Counted from the first letter of the stretch, positions 10,186-20,467 are shown. The stretch is DNA of 64,000 nucleotides from Prorocentrum cordatum (GCA_963575745.1 CAUYUJ010014771.1:950593-1014592), one strand, 5' to 3'. The notes: generated by a model not told the origin, from the sequence alone. Numbers and translations: made by a program.

Positions 10186-10909
10186 CTTGGAAGCGGTACG
10201 ACGCGCTGTCCAAGAAACCCTGGGTGCAAGCGCCGTCTGGGCAGTCGCGCGCGCACGCGCCTGGCGCCCCGACGTTGACGCCCACCGCGACATGGCGCAG
10301 GTGGTCCTGCGAGAGGGCGCAGAACAGGCCATGGAGGCGGCCTACGGAGCCTCCGGCCTCCCTGCCCTCAGCGGCCAGCTCATCCGCATCTTTCCTGCAA
10401 CCCGCGCCCGCGAGACCATGAGGCGCACCCCTGGAACGGAGAGCGCCTTGGACGACCACGCGAGAGAAGCATCTCGACCGGGCGTTGCGGCCGCCAGGCG
10501 AGCGGCCGAACGCCCCTCCTCCTCCTCCTCCTTCTCATTATGTGCCGCCTCCTTCTCTCCCCCTCCCTTCGGCCCCTCTCCCTTGCCCTCCTCGCCCTTT
10601 CCACGTGCGCGCAAACCTGCGGGGCCGCCCGTCTGGAACGCCGCGCAGAGGTCATGTGCCGCTGGCGTCACAATTACTGTTGTCGCTCAGTCTGCCCATT
10701 CGGCGCCACATAGTTGTCGGTCGCAGCGGCGAGGGCCCGCGCCGCCCGCGACGGCGGCCGAGGGATCGCACGGGGCCTCACTGCGCACAACAGGCGAAGG
10801 AGGAGACAGAGCGCGGGGCAAGGGAGAGGAGCACGCTCAGATCATTTGTTATTGTAAGGGCGTGCCAGAGCACGAGCGTGCACCCTGTCCCGCATGCACG
10901 GCCCATTAG
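10118..10909 (+). pseudogene. Unknown-locus fragment 9 (3' end of the block)
   Basis: The first 120 codons (to about 10,480) look like real protein: DPELGSYLRRNAATEGQIDL, then a helix (EAVRRAVQETLGASAVWAVARARAW) of which the second half is Ala/Arg-rich, and TMRRTPGTESALDDHA. After 10,500 the frame runs into Ser/Pro low complexity made by CTC repeats, so the protein probably ends or shifts there. Directly follows fragment 8 with a 68-base overlap in another frame. Confidence 0.4.
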
Positions 10910-11475
10910 GGAATCACCCCTCTTCGACGTTGCGCGCGCAGGGTTGGCTCAGGATCTGGTCGGTCTTCCGATGAGGAGGCGGAGGAGGGGGGCAAGGAAC
11001 GCTTTCCTCTTCTGAACATGTCGCGATGCGAGCTCAATAGGCGAGAGGCCCTTGTTTCCCCAGTGTTCCTCGTCACTCCTCTTTCCCCGCCCTTCCACCC
11101 CAGCCTGACTAGATGTGCCGCCCCCCATTGATCCCGGCCCCTAGGGCCCCCTGGAAAGCCCCAGGAGGCCTGGCCTCAGGGGCGGGAGGGGGGGGGATGG
11201 GGATCTGGAGGTCTGGCGTGCGCCAAATAACGACAGGGAGCGCGCCTCCTCGACCCGCCAGGGTCGGGGGCAGAACTCAGCATTCCAGCTTCTTGCGCCG
11301 CGTATCCAGCCCCATCCCTCCGCTGTCCTCCCTCGACGTCCTTACTCCTCCTCCATCCTCCTTCCTCTGGCCCCCCTTCCCCTTTCCATTCTCCGCAGAG
11401 GGAAACATAACTTGCCCCTGATGCGCCCTCTGACTTTCAGCTTGGGCGTTCCAAGCGGTCCGTCTGATATTATAT
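10910..11475. other. No gene seen
   Basis: C/T-rich DNA without a recognisable reading frame; it leads into the CT microsatellite. Confidence 0.5.
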
Positions 11476-11476
11476 T

Positions 11477-11536
<60 letters not shown>

Positions 11537-11556
11537 TTTTTTTTTTTTTTGTTGTT

Positions 11557-11608
<52 letters not shown>

Positions 11609-11725
11609 TCTCTTTCTCTCTCTCTCTCTCTTTCTCTCATTTTTTGGTTTTGTTTTTTGTTGATTCTTCTTCTTATTACTAATATTTGTATCTCTCTCTC
11701 TCCCTCTCTCTCTCTATCTCTCTCT
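11476..11725. repeat. (CT)n arrays with internal T-run
   Basis: About 27 CT units (11,477-11,530), a T-run of about 19 (11,532-11,550), then CT/TC arrays to 11,639 and again at 11,692-11,725. Strong strand asymmetry: purines are almost absent from the plus strand for 250 bases. Confidence 0.95.
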
Positions 11726-12077
11726 ATGTATGTACATATGTTTGTATTGCCCCTTGTCTTAATGAGAAAAAAGGCCCGCGGCTCGAAGCCGCCAGTGGTC
11801 ACGCGGATAGAGGACAGGTCGTTTGCACGCGCCAGTGTTTCGTAGGCAATGTGTCACGCGACGCGCGCGTAAAATTTGGAATGCGCAATCGATTGGCCTT
11901 GGAATACCACCGCCGGCTACGCGAGGCCCCGCGGGCCTCATTTAGTTCGAGGCCACGCGTCTATCATAATTGCACCAAAAACGTGGCGACGAGGCTGGAC
12001 AGCTCAATGGGCCGCACCCTCCCTTGCCATGGACCTGGTGGACCGCCTGGGTGCGACGATGAAATCCATTTAGGAGT

Positions 12078-12382
12078 TTGGAGCAGGGATGGTTTGGTAG
12101 CATTCCGTCGCGTCTTGAGTGCTACCCCCATCTTGAGGGCAATCCCTACGGCACTGGCGGCAACCTTTCGGTCCGTTTCCTCGCGTTCCAGCAGCGTGCG
12201 ATGGATTTGGTCTGGGAGCATGCGTTGGACGAGCTGCGCAAGTCCCGCGACGACCTGACCTGCTCTGACAGCCGCCGAGCGGCCACGACTAGGCAGAATA
12301 ACGTGCGCCTCCCGAGCCCCGTTGCTCCTGGCAAGACAGGATTCTGGCGAAGACCGGCCAGCTTCTCACGGACCCTGCTGCG
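12078..12382 (+). pseudogene. LINE-A endonuclease-RT linker
   Basis: The frame reads a helix-rich text (FLAFQQRAMDLVWEHALDEL) of the sort between endonuclease and reverse transcriptase in LINE ORF2. The next usable segment, in another frame, begins ARILAKTGQLLTDPAAMAAE (near 12,340-12,390), which resembles the conserved 'LTDPAAMA' step just before the RT fingers in dinoflagellate LINEs as I remember them. A frameshift lies near 12,330. Confidence 0.6.
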
Positions 12383-12921
12383 ATGGCCGCGGAGCTCCAG
12401 AACCATAGGGCTGAGATATTTCCCCCGCGCGGCATCGACGTGCCCGTGCTGGAGCAGTGGCTGCCAGAGGGCGCGAAGCACAGAGCGTCGGGCGGCGCTG
12501 CGTTTGAAGCGCCGCCTGTTTCCAAGCTGCGCAAGCGCCACGTCCGTTACGCAATCAAGTGCTCGAACAATTCTCCCCTGGGCCCCGACGGCATCAGCTT
12601 CGCGGCATGGCGTCGTTACCCAGACCTCTCTACGACGATTCTCTTCGACGCGGTCATGGTGCTCATGGGCGCCCCAGGTGGCAAGATCATCGAGGAGGAG
12701 TGGGGTGAGTTCAACGCCGGCCTCTTCTCCCCCAGTTGCCCATGAGCGCTGCCGGCGCGCTGCCCAACGGAGAGGGACATTATGAGCCGGATTGCACCCG
12801 CCCGCTTCACAAATATCGACAACCGCATTCTGGCTAACGCGGTCTGCCACCTGATCGAAACCATCCTCGGCCCAAAAGCATATGGACGCAGCGGGGGCTC
12901 ATCGCTGTTCAGAGCATGTTA
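12383..12921 (+). pseudogene. LINE-A reverse transcriptase, N-terminal part (fingers)
   Basis: The frame from 12,383 codes the segment leading into P-L-G-P-D-G-I-S-F-A-A-W-R, the usual (A/S)PGPDGIP..W signature at the start of LINE RTs, with Leu added. It stops at 12,745. The sequence picks up at 12,776 in another frame as MSRIAPARFTNIDNRILANA, which matches the RPL.L.NTDNKILA block, and ends in an in-frame TAG at 12,919-12,921. Confidence 0.8.
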
Positions 12922-13149
12922 GCAAATACGGTGGACGTGGGTAAAGCGATGGCAACCAGCGCGTGCACTTCGGATGAGGGCGACGCCCTCTTCTTCGACG
13001 TCGCCGCGGCCTTCCCGCCCATCCAGCACGACATGATGATCCAATTTTTCCGACGGCCGAGATGGCCATCATGGTTGCTGAACCTCATAACCTATCTCTA
13101 CACCTGCAACAAGTGTTTCATGGCGTTTTGCGTGCGGCTCGCGGCTTGA
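12914..13149 (+). pseudogene. LINE-A reverse transcriptase, palm motif A
   Basis: This frame reads the QSMLANTVDVG block, then A-L-F-F-D-V-A-A-A-F-P-P, the motif-A step of non-LTR reverse transcriptases. The first catalytic Asp (codon at 12,997) is present. A helix and Trp/Leu/Tyr-rich stretch follow (WLLNLITYLYTCNKCF), as is usual before motif B. TGA at 13,147 breaks the frame just before the motif-B segment. Confidence 0.85.
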
Positions 13150-13519
13150 GGGTTCCAGCTGAAGCGCGGGATCCGCCAGGAGTGTTCATTGTCGCCTTTG
13201 CTGTTTGCGGCGCCGTGCTCCTTCATCTCGCCTTCGCGCAAATGCCGATGACACGGCTCTGGTGGACGCGTGTCTCTTCCACCGCACTGGGGTGATCCGG
13301 GTCGTTCTCGATGATTGCGCGCGGATCTCGGGGCTCAAGCTGAACGTCCACAAAGCGACCATGGCGCCCCTCTTCCGCTGGAGCTGCGACGCGGTCCAGG
13401 CGAGGCTCTGTCAGGAGGCGCCGCTGTGGAGTTCCCTTCCCGTCGCTGGGGAGGCGAAGTACCTCGGCGTGGATCACGGTGGAGGCGTTGAAACACTTGC
13501 GATCCGCCCATGTGTTTGA
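13150..13519 (+). pseudogene. LINE-A reverse transcriptase, motifs B and C
   Basis: Motif B reads G-I-R-Q-E-C-S-L-S-P-L-L-F (13,168-13,206), with Glu in place of the usual Gly. After a frame change motif C reads A-D-D-T-A-L-V, the catalytic Asp pair being at 13,247-13,252. Then follow ISGLKLNVHKA and AKYLGVDHG, the conserved steps after motif C. All catalytic Asp codons of the domain are therefore preserved although the reading frame is not. Confidence 0.9.
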
Positions 13520-14430
13520 AATCCTGCCAGACATTCCAAGCGCGGCGACGGCTGCCCGAGAACGCGCGGCGCGATTGGAAGTGCCGCGCGCGGCAGCCTC
13601 AGGGTTCGTCGGCGCCTGCGGCCCCATTCGGCTCGCGCTATTGTCGGCCAATCAGGCCAGGGCTGCGCGCTTCAGCACTTTCATCCAGGATTGTTCTTCA
13701 TTCCACTTGAAGGGCGCCACAGACGCGCTGACTGCGGCTGAGAAGGCCCCCCCCCTTCTCGACATCTCCCCCTTCTGACCCAACGAGCCCCGCCGGGCTC
13801 CGGGGGAAGGGCTGGCAAGTTAAGGCCGCGCGAATGTTTCGAGCTGCGACCCAGCATTCGTCGGCCCCGCACATTCGGCGGCGTTTGGATAGATGGCGGC
13901 TCGCCACCCTTCCGGGCCACCGCCATGCGGTGTGATATTTTTCTTTATCGTTGTCGTCCCCTGTTTACCGTCCTCGGGCCCAGGCGCGCCAGGTCCGCGC
14001 GGCCTGCCATGGCCGGTGCACGGCGCGCCGCTTCCAGCCAGACCGCCGGCGTTTGTTTGATTGCAGGCGCGGAGAGGACAGCGTTGAACGCTGCAAATTG
14101 CGCGGTGCCGTCCACGCCCTGCGCCAACGACATGTGGGCCTCTTCCGACCCCCGGCGGAATGTTGTCTGGGCGATGTTCTAGGAGTCTTCTCTTTTGCCC
14201 AGTCCCTCCCGTCGCATTCCTGGTCGGCCACGGCCGCTGCGGACGCGGCCGCCTTGCGCGCCGTCGGCGTCCGCGCGTTCTTCAAAGTGCGCAATGCCTT
14301 GCGCTGCGGCACGGGCTCCCGGGTGGCGAGCGTTCTGCCGCCTTCCGCGGTTGCTTCCGCGCGGCGATCGCGCGCCTGCCCCGCGCGCGGCGCCTCGTCC
14401 CAATTGTTTGCAAGAGGCGCAGCTCTCAGA
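13520..14430 (+). pseudogene. LINE-A C-terminal region with Cys/His-like finger
   Basis: A helical thumb-like segment at 13,520-13,770 is followed, from 13,951 in another frame, by HGRCTARRFQ, then D-C-R-R-G-E-D-S-V-E-R-C. This matches the C-terminal 'W-C-T-x-R-R-F-Q ... C-x-C ... E-D-S-x-x-H' zinc-finger-like end of many LINE ORF2 proteins, with the His read as Arg and some Cys lost. The text fades into Ala/Arg-rich sequence near 14,400. The LINE boundary after that is uncertain. Confidence 0.65.
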
Positions 14431-14670
14431 TTTAGCGTTCTTTCCCCCCCCCCCGCCCACCCCCCCCTTTCTGCCTTGGTCGTTGGCCTCGTGGACTTGG
14501 TCAGCCCCCCGGTAGTTTCAGCTTGCGCCTGTCACTGCGCCGCCGCCTGTCGCGCATTGGGGCTTTGTTCCGGGCGGCCTCGGGCCGATATGTGCATCGG
14601 TAGTCCGTTTATCCAGGCTTGTGTTTTCCTTCCTCTCTCTTGCCTCCTCGCCCCCGCCCCCCCCCCCTTC

Positions 14671-14692
14671 CCCGCGGCCATTTTGGCTCCAG
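14671..14692 (+). other. Spliced-leader (DinoSL) relic
   Basis: CCGCGGCC, then ATTTTGGCTCCAG, against the known leader CCGTAGCC, then ATTTTGGCTCAAG: 18 of 21 positions agree and the central ATTTTGGCTC is intact. A long pyrimidine tract (14,626-14,671) lies immediately upstream, and the coding-like part of LINE-B begins downstream. Interpreted as the 5' end of a retro-integrated trans-spliced RNA. Confidence 0.65.
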
Positions 14693-16507
14693 GCCGTGGG
14701 TTTCTCAGGGGGGCGAGCGGACGGCGCTAATCCGCGGCCAGTTCGCAAGGTTTGGTCGCCTTCCGACCCCCGCAGCGCACTGCCCAGCCGCTGCGAGTCC
14801 GCGGGCCGCCTCGCGCTGGGCGCCGCGGGTGAGCGGGGGCCTCTCCCGCTCCCGCGGCGCTCGCTGTCGCGCCCGAGCTGGTCGAGCGCGCGGGCCTCGC
14901 CCCAGACATCAAGTCCGCCCAGCGCCGCGACGAGAAGGCTCGGGGCGTTGTCGGCGGTGCTCTCCCTCGTGGCGCTGGCGACAGTTCTGGATCCTCCGCC
15001 CGCGGCGAAAGTTCATGGTGGCGGCGCTACTCCTCGCGCCCCTGGCGCCGCTGCTCCTCCTGCGCCTTTCCCGCTCACAGTGACTCTGGTGGGCGCGATG
15101 AAGATTGGCGCGATGGCGACGATTCGGGCGACGAGTGCATCGCGCGCATCGCCGACATTTTCACGTCGGACAAGATGTCTCCTACCGCTGCGCGCTCGTG
15201 GACCAGCTCACCGCGGTCATCTCTTCCAACGTCGCCGAGCAGGTCCAGGACTTCGGCGCGCAATTGGCTTTTGCTTCTGCTGCGCAGCATGCCGAATGCG
15301 TCAAGAACACTCCCGAGGCGCGCTCCGACGCCCCCCCCCCTCAGTTCTTCCGCGACGAGTTGGGCACTTTCGCGAAGCGCTTCCAGGAGAAAACGACGGA
15401 CAGACCGTCAAGCTGCGAGCCCTCGACTCCAAGGCCACCGAGCACGACGCCCCCCCCCCCCCCCCCCCCTCAATGCGCAGCGCGAGCAGATTCAGGAACT
15501 CCGCGGCACGCTCGCCTTGGCGAGCACTCGGCCGAAGCAGCCGCCCCCCGCCGCCGCGGGCCACGAGCGCGACGTCGACTCTACCATCGCCTGCGTGGTT
15601 TCGGCGAAGTTCGCCGACCTCGACGCCGTCAAACAGGTGCTGTCCGACTGGATCGTCGCTGTCGGGGCGCAGGCCGATTGCTCCGACATTGCGCCCCCCG
15701 ATCCAGGTCAGCAACACTTCGATTCAGTTCGCGGGCGCTGCTGCCCCTGCCGCCAGTCGCGCTGCCAACGTCCTCGGCGCCCAGCGTCTGGCCCCAGGGC
15801 AGCGGCGACGCCTCGAGGTGGTCTGCGCCGATGGCTCGGCACCCCAGCTCCACATCGGCGCCGACGAGAACCAACGTCAAATTAAGCTGGAGTTCCAGGG
15901 CCGCGAACTCAGTGATGCCTTCCGCGACGTCGACGACAGCAAGAGGTGGTTCTTCGATCGCGACCGCGGCTGCCTCGGGGCCAGGCAGGGCCGTGCCCTC
16001 CGCATTCCCGCAGCCCGGTCACGTCGCGACCGAATTTTCCTGGGCCTACAATGTCATCGTCAAGCTGGGCCTCGACAGGACAGCGCTCGTCGCCGCGGCG
16101 AAGGACGTCGTCGCTCCTCCAGAGACGGCCGGGTGGAGACTTTGACCCACCAGGGCGCGCGCGGCAAGGTCAAGCTAGGCTACGCCGAGAGGCTCGACTT
16201 CTTGAAGGGCATCGCGCGCCTGCAGGAGCTGCGCCAAGACCAAGCTCAATTGCGAGACTTCCTGGCCAAGGCGTCGCCTGGGCTTCGCACGTGCGCCAGC
16301 TACTGCGTGGGATCTGCAGTCAAGGGTGGCGTTGCGACGATTCTCCCCGCGGGGTGTTCGGCTGTTGCTCAGCCTACTGTTATTGCCCCTTGGCGCGCGC
16401 TACGCGTGGCCCTTCGCCAGGATGAGACGATTTTGATTCACTGGAACGCACGCGACCACGACTTCGCCCACAAGCAGTTTCGGCGGATCTTCGCTGCTAT
16501 GGAGTAG
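14693..16507 (+). pseudogene. LINE-B ORF1-like protein
   Basis: Coding-like text crosses frames. The first (from about 15,180) contains ALVDQLTAVISSNVAEQVQD and FFRDELGTFAKRFQEKT. It changes at a run of about 20 C (15,450-15,469) to the frame reading LNAQREQIQELRGTLALAST. A further change at the C6 run near 15,691 leads to QRRRLEVVCADG and RWFFDRDRGCLG. A last segment (VETLTHQGARGKVKLGYAE..) stops at 16,505-16,507. Coiled-coil and basic stretches fit an RNA-binding ORF1, but no domain name is certain. Two of the frame changes sit on C-homopolymers, so polymerase slippage or sequencing error is a good explanation. Confidence 0.5.
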
Positions 16508-16510
16508 GAC

Positions 16511-17130
16511 TTGACTGCTGCTCAGCGCGATCCATTTCGCGCGCTTGCCGAGGTGCGCGGCGCCATCAATTTTTTCCCTCGGCCCCCCCTTCTGCTTCAC
16601 CAGCCTGTTTGGCTTCTCTCTCTCTCTCTCTCTGAAGGCAAAGGGCAGCGCGCGCATGCGTCGCGTCGGCTGCGCGCTCTTCGCAACTTCGCGGAGACCA
16701 CGCCCGCGGAGCCGAACCATTGCGACAGGCGCTCCAACTCCGCCTCAATTGTCGACAGGTCGTGGGTTTGCTGTCCTAGCTGGGCCCTCACGCAGCTCAC
16801 TTTGGAGCCCGCGGTCGTTGGCGCGCCCGAGGTTATTGCCGACATGTTCATCAGCGAACACACGGCGCACAAGGTGAAGTTCACTGAGCGGCGGTTCAAG
16901 TCTCGCGGTCATCAGAGGATCCCCCGGCGCATCTTCGAATCTGCCCACTTCCATGAACTGCTGCACGACGTTTCCTCCCAGCTCGACTACGCGTCGCTGT
17001 CGCCGCCCAGGCAGGTGGAGCTTCGCAAGTAGGTGATATTAGACGTAGCCAGGGAGGTCCGCGACCGGGCCTTCATCGCGGACCCCGAGCCCACCACCGC
17101 GCTGCTCCTGCTCGCCAGACGGCGGTCTTG
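16511..17130 (+). pseudogene. LINE-B endonuclease tail with in-frame TAG
   Basis: The text FISEHTAHKVKFTERRFKSR (16,850-16,910) aligns with the final 'SDHxP' motif of LINE-type exonuclease/endonuclease/phosphatase domains. Asp has become Glu and the Pro has gone, so the catalytic site is damaged. RIPRRIFESAHFHELLHDVS follows, the usual linker after that motif. TAG at 17,030-17,032 interrupts a frame which otherwise continues VILDVAREVRDRAFI. No N-terminal endonuclease motifs are seen upstream. Confidence 0.7.
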
Positions 17131-17739
17131 CCAGCAACGTTCGTCGCTCCCATCGCACGGCCCACGACTTCCCCATCATCGCAGCGCGCGGGGTCGAGCT
17201 GCAGCACGCCTGACGCCATTTCTTCCCAGCGCTGGCGCGAGGGCGTCCAGTTTCGGCATTCCGAGGTTCAGAAAGCCCAAGTTAAAGCGGCTCTGGCACG
17301 ACCGCGTGATCCGCGCTTCCTGAAAAACCAGCTGTCAGCCATCGAGCGCAAGTCGGCGATATGGTCTCCGCTGAACCGTCGCCTCGTTCTTCGCGATGAG
17401 AAGGCCTCGTCAAGGCCTCGTCGGATGCCTCCGCGACCGATGAGGCCGTCATGACTGAGAGGCTGCACCAGGCACCTGTCTTCTCGCCCTTTCCCATCGA
17501 CAAAGACATCGCTCAGGCCTGCATTCCGCAGCGCGTCCCCAAGCTCGACTTCGCCAAGGTTCCCCCGCCATCTCCGAGGCTTCTGCGGCAGCTGGCCTCC
17601 GATATGCACTACTCTGAGCCGGGCCTGCCGCATTCTGCTCGGGCGGCCTCGGAGGCGGGCCTCGATGTGCTTTCGGAGGCGCTGATGTGGATCATGCGCG
17701 GCCGGCCCTCTTCTACAGCTCCAAGATTACCTTGCAAGT
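17131..17739 (+). pseudogene. LINE-B endonuclease-RT linker and RT start
   Basis: Frames at 17,128-17,454 and 17,451-17,720 carry helical linker text (FAKVPPPSPRLLRQLASDMH), then ASEAGLDVLSEALMWIMRG, the position of the 'APGPDGIP' fingers in relatives. The PGPDG signature itself has decayed to S-E-P-G-L-P. Confidence 0.55.
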
Positions 17740-18420
17740 GTGGGCCCCCGCTGGCGACGAGGTCGAGGGGGCTCTCTCTCCGCGGGGTGCTGTCGCGATG
17801 TGGACTCGGCTCGTGTCTTGGGACTGCGGCACACCGGCATCGAGCGGATCAGCGCGACGATCAATTTACAGCTGAGCAAGTTGCTCGTCGACTGGGCGCC
17901 GCGCTCACAGCGCGGCCTCACCCCCTCGTGCAACTATGGCGTCGGCATCCTCGAGCTCGACACGGCCTCGCGCGCATGCTCGAACCCCCCATCGGCTAGC
18001 CAAGGCACGCCAGCGCTCCCGGCCCTGGGCTTTGGCGCGGCCTCCCCGAGCCTCTTGCAAGAGTTCATGCGCATGGTGCGCGCGCAGATGGGTGCGCCCT
18101 TTGCCTTCATCTCCGCGCAGGGCCAACGTTACCTCATCCTGGAGGCCGTCGTCATGATCAGCGGCTTCCCCACGCGCGCCTGGTGCGTCTCTTCAGGTAT
18201 CGCTCAGAGCCGCTCGCTCAGCGGGTCCATAGATGCCGCGGTCACGGCCTGCTTCCTCTTCGACCTGCAGGGCCGCTTGGAGGCGCCCCGTCTTGGCATG
18301 GCGAGGGCTTGCGCTGACGACATTGGCCGCGTCGTTCGCTCACTCTGCGCCCTTGCGGATGTCACGCAGATAGCGGCTGCGGTTGCGAGTTGCGACGCTC
18401 TCCCTCGAGCTCGGCAAATG
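17740..18420 (+). pseudogene. LINE-B reverse transcriptase core
   Basis: The frame reads HTGIERISATINLQLSKLLV, then PRSQRGLTPSCNYG, which match the 'RPL..NTDNK.IA' and 'QRGFV.GR' steps of LINE RTs. Motif A reads L-G-F-G-A-A-S-P-S-L at about 18,025-18,055, with Gly where the catalytic Asp should be. Motif B reads S-R-S-L-S-G-S, of which usual QG is lost. Motif C is C-A-D-D-I-G with both Asp codons intact (18,316-18,321). After about 18,400 the frame is lost and the next frame takes over. RT is thus recognisable but cannot be active. Confidence 0.85.
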
Positions 18421-18583
18421 CAAGCTCGTTCCCCTCTTCGCCGAGTTCTCGCTTCAGGTGGTCGGCGCCGTCAAGAACGCCCTCGCGGTCTCGGTCCCGT
18501 TCTCTTCCTCCATCCAGGTGGTCAGCACCCTGGTCTACCTCGGCCTCGTCCTGGGCCCTGCCGCGGACGACGGCTTTTGCTGA
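18383..18583 (+). pseudogene. LINE-B RT, segment after motif C
   Basis: LELGKCKLVPLF and VVSTLVYLGLVLGPAADDGF correspond to the 'L.L...KC..VP' and 'YLG..LGP' steps that follow motif C. A TGA at 18,581 ends it where relatives show Trp, a one-base change from TGG. Confidence 0.75.
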
Positions 18584-18595
18584 CGTGCCCCCAGC

Positions 18596-19310
18596 ATGAA
18601 GTTAACCCTGCGCTCCACGAGGGTTGGCACCAGCGCGCTGGCCGTCTCTCGGCTTGCCAACATCTGCGCAATGAGGATCGCCCCCGTGCTCTCGCGCGTC
18701 GCCCAGTACCGCGCGATGCCACGGCGGCTGCTGCGAGAAGAGCTCGTCGCCTTCTCGCGCTCTTCCGGCGTCTTCAACGTGACCGCCGGGCTGCAATTGC
18801 GGACGGCGGGCGGCCCCTCGATTCCGCCCAAGTTTGCTCTCGGCGCGGGGGCTCTGGCTCGCGCTTCACGTCTCGCTCTGCCAGGATATGCTCGTTCTCG
18901 GGATTGGCTGTTTTCTGCTGCGCGATCGGCGCGGTGACCTGCGATCTCTACGTCCGGCGGCGTCGTCTTCGCCCTATCCGTTTTTCCGGCAATCCGAAGC
19001 CTGTGCCGAGGCCCCACAGGGCTACAACAGCAGGCACCTCCGCGCGCTTTCCTGAATACAAGAAAGGCATTCTCAGCGCGGCCGTCGAAGCAGCTACTAC
19101 ATGCGCACAACAGGCGACCGCTGGGCGCGGTCTTCAGCGATCGGTCTCGGCTGCTTCTCGCCTTCAGCTTTTACACCGTCCGCTTTGGGGCTACTTTGCC
19201 GCGCGCCTTGTGGTCGCGTTTCCTTCCATGATGGAGCATGGCCGCTCTCTTGAACCACGTGGGCGATGGTGCCACATCCTCACCTACTTGCGCGGCTGCT
19301 CCGCGGCTTA
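18596..19310 (+). pseudogene. LINE-B thumb/connector region
   Basis: The frame 18,596-18,937 (STRVGTSALAVSRLANICAM and QYRAMPRRLLREELVAFSRS) resembles the helical connector between the RT and the C-terminal finger. From about 19,080 a second frame reads SRLLLAFSFYTVRFGATLP, typical of the same connector. No catalytic role is expected. Confidence 0.55.
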
Positions 19311-19750
19311 GGCCTTCGCTTACCTCGAGACCGTTGCGAACGGATGGGTAACATCTCACCGCGCTATTGAACCTCCCGGTCGCCTGGCATGCCGTCTGGG
19401 CTGCCGCGGTGCTTCCGACCGGCTCAAGCACCACCTGGCCCGCGACCCGTTCCGCCAGATCGTCGAACAGGAGATCGGCTACACCAGACCGCGCTCGCCG
19501 CTGGGGCGCCATGGTGTTCTTGGTAGCGCCGTCTAGCTGGATCGCGTCGTCTTTGACATCGCGGTCATCTGCTACGCGTACGCGTCCGCGTCCCACGCGG
19601 CCCCAGCCCTTCCATGGTCGGCCTCGCTGGTCAGATCCCATGTTCGCGCTGCTATTCGGACGGCCAAACTTGGTGCGACTTCGGCGACTCGTGCCCCTCT
19701 GCTTGCTCGCGCTCCTCGGCCGCGCTCTCGTCGCATGCCCATCCTGTCGG
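19311..19750 (+). pseudogene. LINE-B C-terminal finger
   Basis: From 19,321 one plus frame without a Met reads YLETVANGWVTSHRAIEPP, then L-A-C-R-L-G-C-R-G-A-S-D-R-L-K-H-H-L. This matches the 'L.N.W.TS.R ... C.fGC...D.l.HY..C' end of dinoflagellate LINEs, the last Cys being lost. Frame is kept to about 19,540, where a TAG interrupts it. It marks the 3' end of the LINE-B protein. Confidence 0.75.
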
Positions 19751-19759
19751 CGCAATCAT

Positions 19760-20404
19760 CGACTTCCAGTTCGACGTCCTCGTCCTCTTGCTCATCATCA
19801 CCCGTGGCTTCTTCGCCGGCCCCGCCTTCATCGTCGCGCCGTTCGCTCGGCGTCGCCCTGGGCGCTTTCGACCTGGCCAGCGACTCTCCCGACAGAGACT
19901 TCGGCTCGGGCGAGGAGAGCGCCCTTCCCAGCGACGGCCAAGGATCGCTCCTGCGGACTTCGCAGCGACGACAGTCGACGCCCCTCGCGGCGACCGACAA
20001 CCACGACAACCCCCACACCCACCCCCCTCCAATCCAACCCCTGCCAGCAGTCTTGACAGCACCCCAAGACATTGGCCACCCACGCGAATCTGACGGACAG
20101 CTGGGCCACGTGCGGCTTACATCAAGCTTCGGCGCGGGTCCGAGGGGCGGCGGGGCAGGGCGGCCACTGCTCGCGCCTGCCAGCGGATGCGACGAGGGGC
20201 AGGGGGGGGGCGATGGTCGGACACATCCCGCGCCCCCGCGGCCCGCCCAAGCTCGCCACCGCCGCCGCGTCCAAGGCGAAGGAGGAGGCTACCCGACTGC
20301 TCAACCCGAGCAGGGCCACTGGACCAGCAACCCGACACCACCCACCTCGACGACTATTCCGACCCACTCCTGCTCCGAAAAACAGGTAAAGGCAAACGTA
20401 ATTT
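19760..20404. other. C/A-rich stretch after LINE-B; no gene
   Basis: Probably 3' untranslated or flanking sequence. CCCACACCCACCCC-like runs near 20,010-20,045; no motif in any frame. Confidence 0.4.
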
Positions 20405-20435
20405 CTGCGTGTGTGCGTGTGTGGGTGTGTATATG

Positions 20436-20467
<32 letters not shown>

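Larger units (their letters stand above)
12078..14430 (+). mobile_element. LINE-A: non-LTR retrotransposon relic
   Basis: The order of parts is that of a LINE ORF2 without its endonuclease: linker, reverse transcriptase fingers (P-L-G-P-D-G-I-S), palm motifs, and a C-terminal Cys/His segment. All are on the plus strand but spread over at least five frames. No target-site duplication or poly-A tail was recognised. The CT-rich microsatellite lies upstream and a C-rich tract (14,444-14,467) downstream. The catalytic Asp residues survive, so the damage is mainly indels. Confidence 0.85.
14693..19750 (+). mobile_element. LINE-B: long non-LTR retrotransposon relic
   Basis: An ORF1-like region, endonuclease tail, linker, reverse transcriptase, thumb and C-terminal finger follow one another on the plus strand over 5 kb. 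The spliced-leader relic stands at the 5' side. The 3' side runs into a C/A-rich stretch and a long GT array (20,405 on), which may be the tail or the neighbouring repeat. At least eight frame changes and one in-frame TAG break it. Motif A has lost its catalytic Asp, so it is inactive. Confidence 0.85.
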
